Shown: positions 6,355 through 9,040 of the stretch, piece after piece
How the letters are laid out: each line of letters starts with the position of its first letter
How positions within the stretch are numbered: the stretch's first letter is position 1
Origin: an uncultured Methanobrevibacter sp.
GTDB taxonomy: Archaea > Methanobacteriota > Methanobacteria > Methanobacteriales > Methanobacteriaceae
DNA: 9,040 bases
NCBI RefSeq assembly: GCF_900314695.1
Contig: NZ_OMWD01000045.1
Span: 1-9,040 of the forward strand
Direction: 5' to 3'
The notes under the pieces: model-generated
What the model saw: the letters and a program-made list of their open reading frames with translations, nothing else
Told to the model about the DNA's origin: nothing
The model's database searches: none
Made by a program: the position numbers and the translations under genes

Positions 6355-8129
6355 TGGATCCGCAGGAAAATAAAATGGGGTTTGGAAAAATCATTAAAAC
6401 AGTCTGGAAGTTAATGAGAATACACAGGACCAAATTCATTTTTTCAGGCTTTTGTGCAATATTATCCATCCTCTGCAATGTCATAACTCCAATAATCCTA
6501 GGGGATGCAATCAATATCATCCTTGAAGGATCAATTAGAATAATGAACCATACCGGAACAATAGATTTTCCCAATTTGTTTTACATTTTAGCCATTATAG
6601 GAACTTTATATTTATTAAACAATATATTTTCATACTTATTTGAATATTATACCAACAGAGCAGCATCAGACATTATTTATGCCTTAAGAGAAAGGATGGC
6701 CAATAAGGTTTTATCACTACCAATGGGTTCCGTTGATGAAAATCACAGAGGATACCTATTGTCACTATTTACAACAGAATTTAGCTTACTAAACACAGCA
6801 TTTATATCCTCATTTTCAAAACTCACAATTATTCTCATTACGATAATATTCACATTAGCATTTATGATAATCGTTAACATCTGGATGGCCCTAATTGTTG
6901 TTCTTGTGGTTTCACTGTCTTCGGGCATTATTTCAATGCTTCTGAAATTTTCCCAAAGATATTTCAATAAACAAATTGCCATCCAGACAGATACCATAGG
7001 ACAGGTTGAAGAAATATACAACGGGCATGAAGTAATACGCTCATTTAATTATGAAGAGCAGGCATTGGAAGAATTTGTCCACAATGTAAAAGAATGGAAT
7101 AATCATGAATGGAAATTCAGATTCTTTTCTTCTCTAAATTATCCAATTATGAATTTCAACAATAATTTAGGATTTGTTTTAGTTGCACTTTTTGGAGGAA
7201 TCCTTGTTGTCCAGGGGACAATGTCAGTTGGTAGAATCCTGACATTCATCGAATATTTAAAGAATTTCGAAGACCCGCTTCAACAGATTACAGAAATGTA
7301 CCCTCAATTACAGGGAGGAATAGTGGCAATTAACAGAATATTTAACTTTTTAGAGATGGAAGAAGAGGAAAATCCCTCTGACAAGGAATTGAAATCCTTT
7401 AATGATGAGATAAGATTTGAAAATGTGAGTTTTGGCTACACTGAAGATGAAAAAATCATTGACAATTTTAATCTGACAGTCAAAAAAGGATAAAAAATAG
7501 CCATTATCGGAGAAAACGGAGTGGGAAAAACAACTCTCATTAAATTGCTTATGAGACTTTATGATATCGATTCAGGCAAAATAACAATTGATGGTGTCAA
7601 CATCAATGAATATGACAAACACTCTTTAAGGTCATTCATTGGAATAGTGTTGCAGGAATCTTGGCTGTTTTCAGACACCATTGAAGAGAACATCCGGTAC
7701 GGAAATTTAGAATCAACATGTGATGAGATTCTAACTGCATCAAAACAGGCAAACACAGATGCCTTTATCAGAAAACTTCCCGACAAATATAAAACCATAT
7801 TGAATGAAGATGGAACTAATCTTTCCCAAGGCCAAAAACAGCTTCTGACAATTGCCAGAGCAATAATTTCACAAAAAGAAATCTTGGTTCTTGACGAAGC
7901 AACATCAAACGTGGATACAAGAACAGAATTATTGATTCAGGAAGCTTTAGATAATCTGATGGAAAATAAAACCAGTTTTATTGTAGCTCATAGATTGGCA
8001 ACCGTTAGAAATGCCGACAAAATTATTGTGCTTGGAAAAGGCAGAGTAATTGAGCAGGGAAATCATGAAGAGCTTTTAGCTCAAAAAGGATACTATTACA
8101 ACACTTTGAAAAATCAGGAAAATAGTTAA
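6351..8129 (+). pseudogene. ABC exporter half-transporter, subunit 2 (catalytic-site subunit), interrupted by TAA
   Basis: Counting the stop as a codon, this is 592 positions, a full half-exporter. Six membrane segments and the coupling region NGHEVIRSFNYEEQ come first. After ENVSFGYTEDEK and FNLTVKKG there is TAA at 7491-7493, and the frame then continues KIAIIGENGVGKTTLIKLL. Relatives usually have Gln here (GQKIAI-type), so a single CAA-to-TAA change explains it. Beyond the stop all motifs are canonical: Walker A (7509-7535), LSQGQ (7821-7835), Walker B LDEATSNVD with the catalytic Glu (7896-7898), and His in VAHRLATV (7989-7991). Subunit 2 thus supplied the active ATP site of the pair. The stop separates the membrane part from the whole nucleotide-binding core. 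A GTG at 7521 lies inside Walker A and would not rescue it. A sequencing error is possible, since this is the only lesion. Confidence 0.85.
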
Positions 8130-8130
8130 T

Positions 8131-8350
8131 AATTTGGATTTCCTGGATTTTGCAAAACAAAACCTGGGGAATATGCCGACAATCGATTTCGATGCAACTC
8201 CAGCACAGGTTTCTCTTGCATGGATGATGTCAAAAAAGGATAATATCATTCCAATTCCAGGTACTACTTCCATTAAAAACACGGAATCAAACTTTAATGC
8301 AAGTAATTTAAAACTATCCCACTCAACAATATCACAAATAGATGATTTAT
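8131..8350 (+). pseudogene. aldo/keto reductase, C-terminal fragment, cut by TnpB element 2
   Basis: Starting two bases after the ABC stop, the frame reads NLDFLDFAKQN, then DATPAQVSLAWMMSKKDNII and PIPGTTSIKNTESN. This is the conserved last third of NAD(P)H-dependent aldo/keto reductases, including the PIPGTTSI(K)N cofactor phosphate-binding segment. The first 240 or so residues, with the catalytic Asp-Tyr-Lys-His set, are missing. The fragment ends DDL followed by Ser-Lys and TGA. Those last codons come from the transposon's own CTAAATGA, because the element begins at 8351. The gene is therefore truncated on both sides. The immediate join to the ABC gene marks a deletion junction near 8130. 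A TTG at 8134 could be read as a start but has no ribosome site. Confidence 0.8.
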
Positions 8351-8399
8351 CTAAATGATGCAAGAATACCATGACCTCTTCAAGGTCATGGATGAATTG
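8346..8399 (+). repeat. left-end repeat of TnpB element 2 (pairs with 2004-2057)
   Basis: Contains target TTTAT (8346-8350) and the hairpin CCATGACCT (8369-8377), loop CTTCA, AGGTCATGG (8383-8391), a perfect 9-bp stem. See the copy at 2004-2057 for the single wobble-preserving difference. Confidence 0.85.
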
Positions 8400-8752
8400 C
8401 ACTATTGGGTGTACTATCTTTTTTAATTAATTTTATTGTGTTTAATTTTATTTTGTGTTTTTTGGAGGCTATTTTGGGTCTTGGATTTTTGTTCAGTATA
8501 CTTTTTTTTATGGATTTTTAATAATTGCTTTGGGTATGAAAAATTGTTTTGGGTTTGAAAAATTGCTCTGAGTTCGTTATTCGATTACTTTTCAAATGCT
8601 CTCTCTTATTTTTTATATAGGAGTAATTATAAATGATATATTATTCAATTAAATGTGATTTTAATTGTTGTTTTAAAAAAGAGTAGATGTTTTCCATTTT
8701 TTAGATAATGAAATAAAAATATTATATATATTGGACTGGAGGAATGAGATTT
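8400..8752 (+). promoter_or_regulatory. left-end non-coding region and probable tnpB promoter of element 2
   Basis: No gene is visible in these 350 T/G-rich bases. They hold TTCAGTATACTTT (8492-8504), a 19-nt tandem repeat (8525-8581), and the 21-nt block shared with element 1 (8584-8604), followed by TATA-like TTTTATATAGG at about 8610-8621. A second TATA-like stretch, ATTATATATA (8721-8730), is too close to the gene to keep the ribosome site in the transcript. GGAGG at 8738-8742 is a strong ribosome site. Confidence 0.5.
8525..8581 (+). repeat. 19-nt tandem repeat in the left end of element 2
   Basis: Unit 1 (8525-8543, TTGCTTTGGGTATGAAAAA) and unit 2 (8544-8562, TTGTTTTGGGTTTGAAAAA) differ at two positions. 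A third, decayed unit (8563-8581) starts TTGCTCTGAGTTCG. It is absent from element 1, so it arose after the two elements split or was lost there. Confidence 0.6.
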
Positions 8753-9040
8753 ATGGGCGAATATATTCGAGGTGTGGTTGTTAAACTTCATTTAACCCCC
8801 GAACAAGAAGTCATGTTTAAACAAAACTATGGTTGCACTCGTAAAACCCATAATGAACTTTTAAATAAATATAAAGCCAAATATGGTGATTCTAATAAAA
8901 TTCCAACTAAAACAGAATTAAATCAATTCTTAAACGAATCCAAAAAAGAGTTACCATACTTGATGGAAACAGAGTCCACCAGTCTTCAACAGGCACGTGA
9001 TGATTTGCATAAAGCGTTTAAAAACAGTTTTAAAAGCAAA
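8753..9040 (+). CDS. tnpB: TnpB of element 2, N-terminal part (truncated by window end)
   Basis: The 96 visible residues open with MGEYIRGVVVKLHLTPEQEV and share with TnpB 1 the N-terminal OrfB pattern: NYGCTRKTHNELLNKY against NFGCCRKAHNVVLDKY, and the common ESTSLQQ preceded by PYL. This region is the helix-turn-helix/REC-like part; the RuvC residues lie beyond the window, so activity cannot be judged. ATG 8753 is chosen because GGAGG (8738-8742) is 10 bases upstream; the in-frame ATG at 8744 would be only one base from it. The frame is open to the last base with no lesion. Its divergence from TnpB 1 shows two lineages using the same left end. Confidence 0.9.
   Translation, partial: MGEYIRGVVVKLHLTPEQEVMFKQNYGCTRKTHNELLNKYKAKYGDSNKIPTKTELNQFLNESKKELPYLMETESTSLQQARDDLHKAFKNSFKSK

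Larger units (their letters stand above)
8351..9040 (+). mobile_element. TnpB-only IS200/IS605-type element, copy 2 (runs off the window)
   Basis: The left boundary follows TTTAT at 8346-8350. The first 49 bases match element 1 with one difference, and the conserved blocks at 8492-8504 and 8584-8604 appear in the same order. The tnpB gene starts at 8753 and continues past the end, so the right end and guide are not visible. The element is inserted in an aldo/keto reductase remnant. The T/G-rich spacer and the tnpB sequence have diverged from copy 1, so this is a related element and not a recent duplicate. Confidence 0.8.

Noticed and set aside
7491..7493. Recoding or programmed readthrough at the ABC stop codon
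   Set aside because: The codon is TAA, not the TAG/TGA used for pyrrolysine or selenocysteine, and no stimulatory structure is evident; a nonsense mutation is simpler.

Overview
The window looks like chromosomal DNA from a low-GC methanogenic archaeon, probably Methanobrevibacter or a close relative in the Methanobacteriales. This is inferred from very AT-rich intergenic DNA, TATA-like promoter boxes, mixed strong and weak Shine-Dalgarno sites, and protein types common in that group (TnpB-only IS605-type elements, MATE exporters, DUF1847). No rRNA, tRNA or taxonomic marker is present, so the assignment is tentative.

Layout. 1-189: C-terminal end of a membrane protein cut by the window edge. 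260-709 (minus): acidic orphan protein of 149 aa. 1028-1219: orphan protein of 63 aa. 1333-1475: hairpin-rich non-coding stretch with a duplicated 14-nt block. 1497-1631: 44-codon unidentified coding-like fragment. 1861-4292: a MATE efflux gene broken by a frameshift near each end, loss of its middle, and a TnpB transposable element of about 1.6 kb (2009 to about 3610). 4485-4571: 28-codon stump of a DUF1847 protein. 4648-8129: two ABC exporter half-transporters whose stop and start overlap (ATGA); the first is intact and the second carries an in-frame TAA just before its Walker A motif. 8131-8350: C-terminal scrap of an aldo/keto reductase, ended by the left end of a second TnpB element whose tnpB runs off the window at 9040.

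How it fits together. The two ABC genes look like one heterodimeric exporter. Subunit 1 has the degenerate ATP site (Asp for the catalytic Glu, Gln for the switch His) and subunit 2 the canonical one. The stop codon in subunit 2 removes the catalytic ATPase domain, so the pump is probably dead or recently disabled. With the broken MATE exporter, the DUF1847 stump and the reductase scrap, the region reads as a decaying export/accessory island used as a landing site by related TnpB elements.

The most informative signal is comparative. The two TnpB elements share a 54-nt left end (one mismatch) that begins exactly at TTTAT. This fixes the left boundary and suggests the insertion target/TAM. Both ends carry look-alike hairpins (9-bp stem, 5-nt loop). 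The DNA next to the right end of element 1 is MATE coding sequence and would be the guide of its omega RNA. I found no clearly new defence system or CRISPR array; the hairpin-rich stretch at 1333-1475 is the main structure that known features do not explain.
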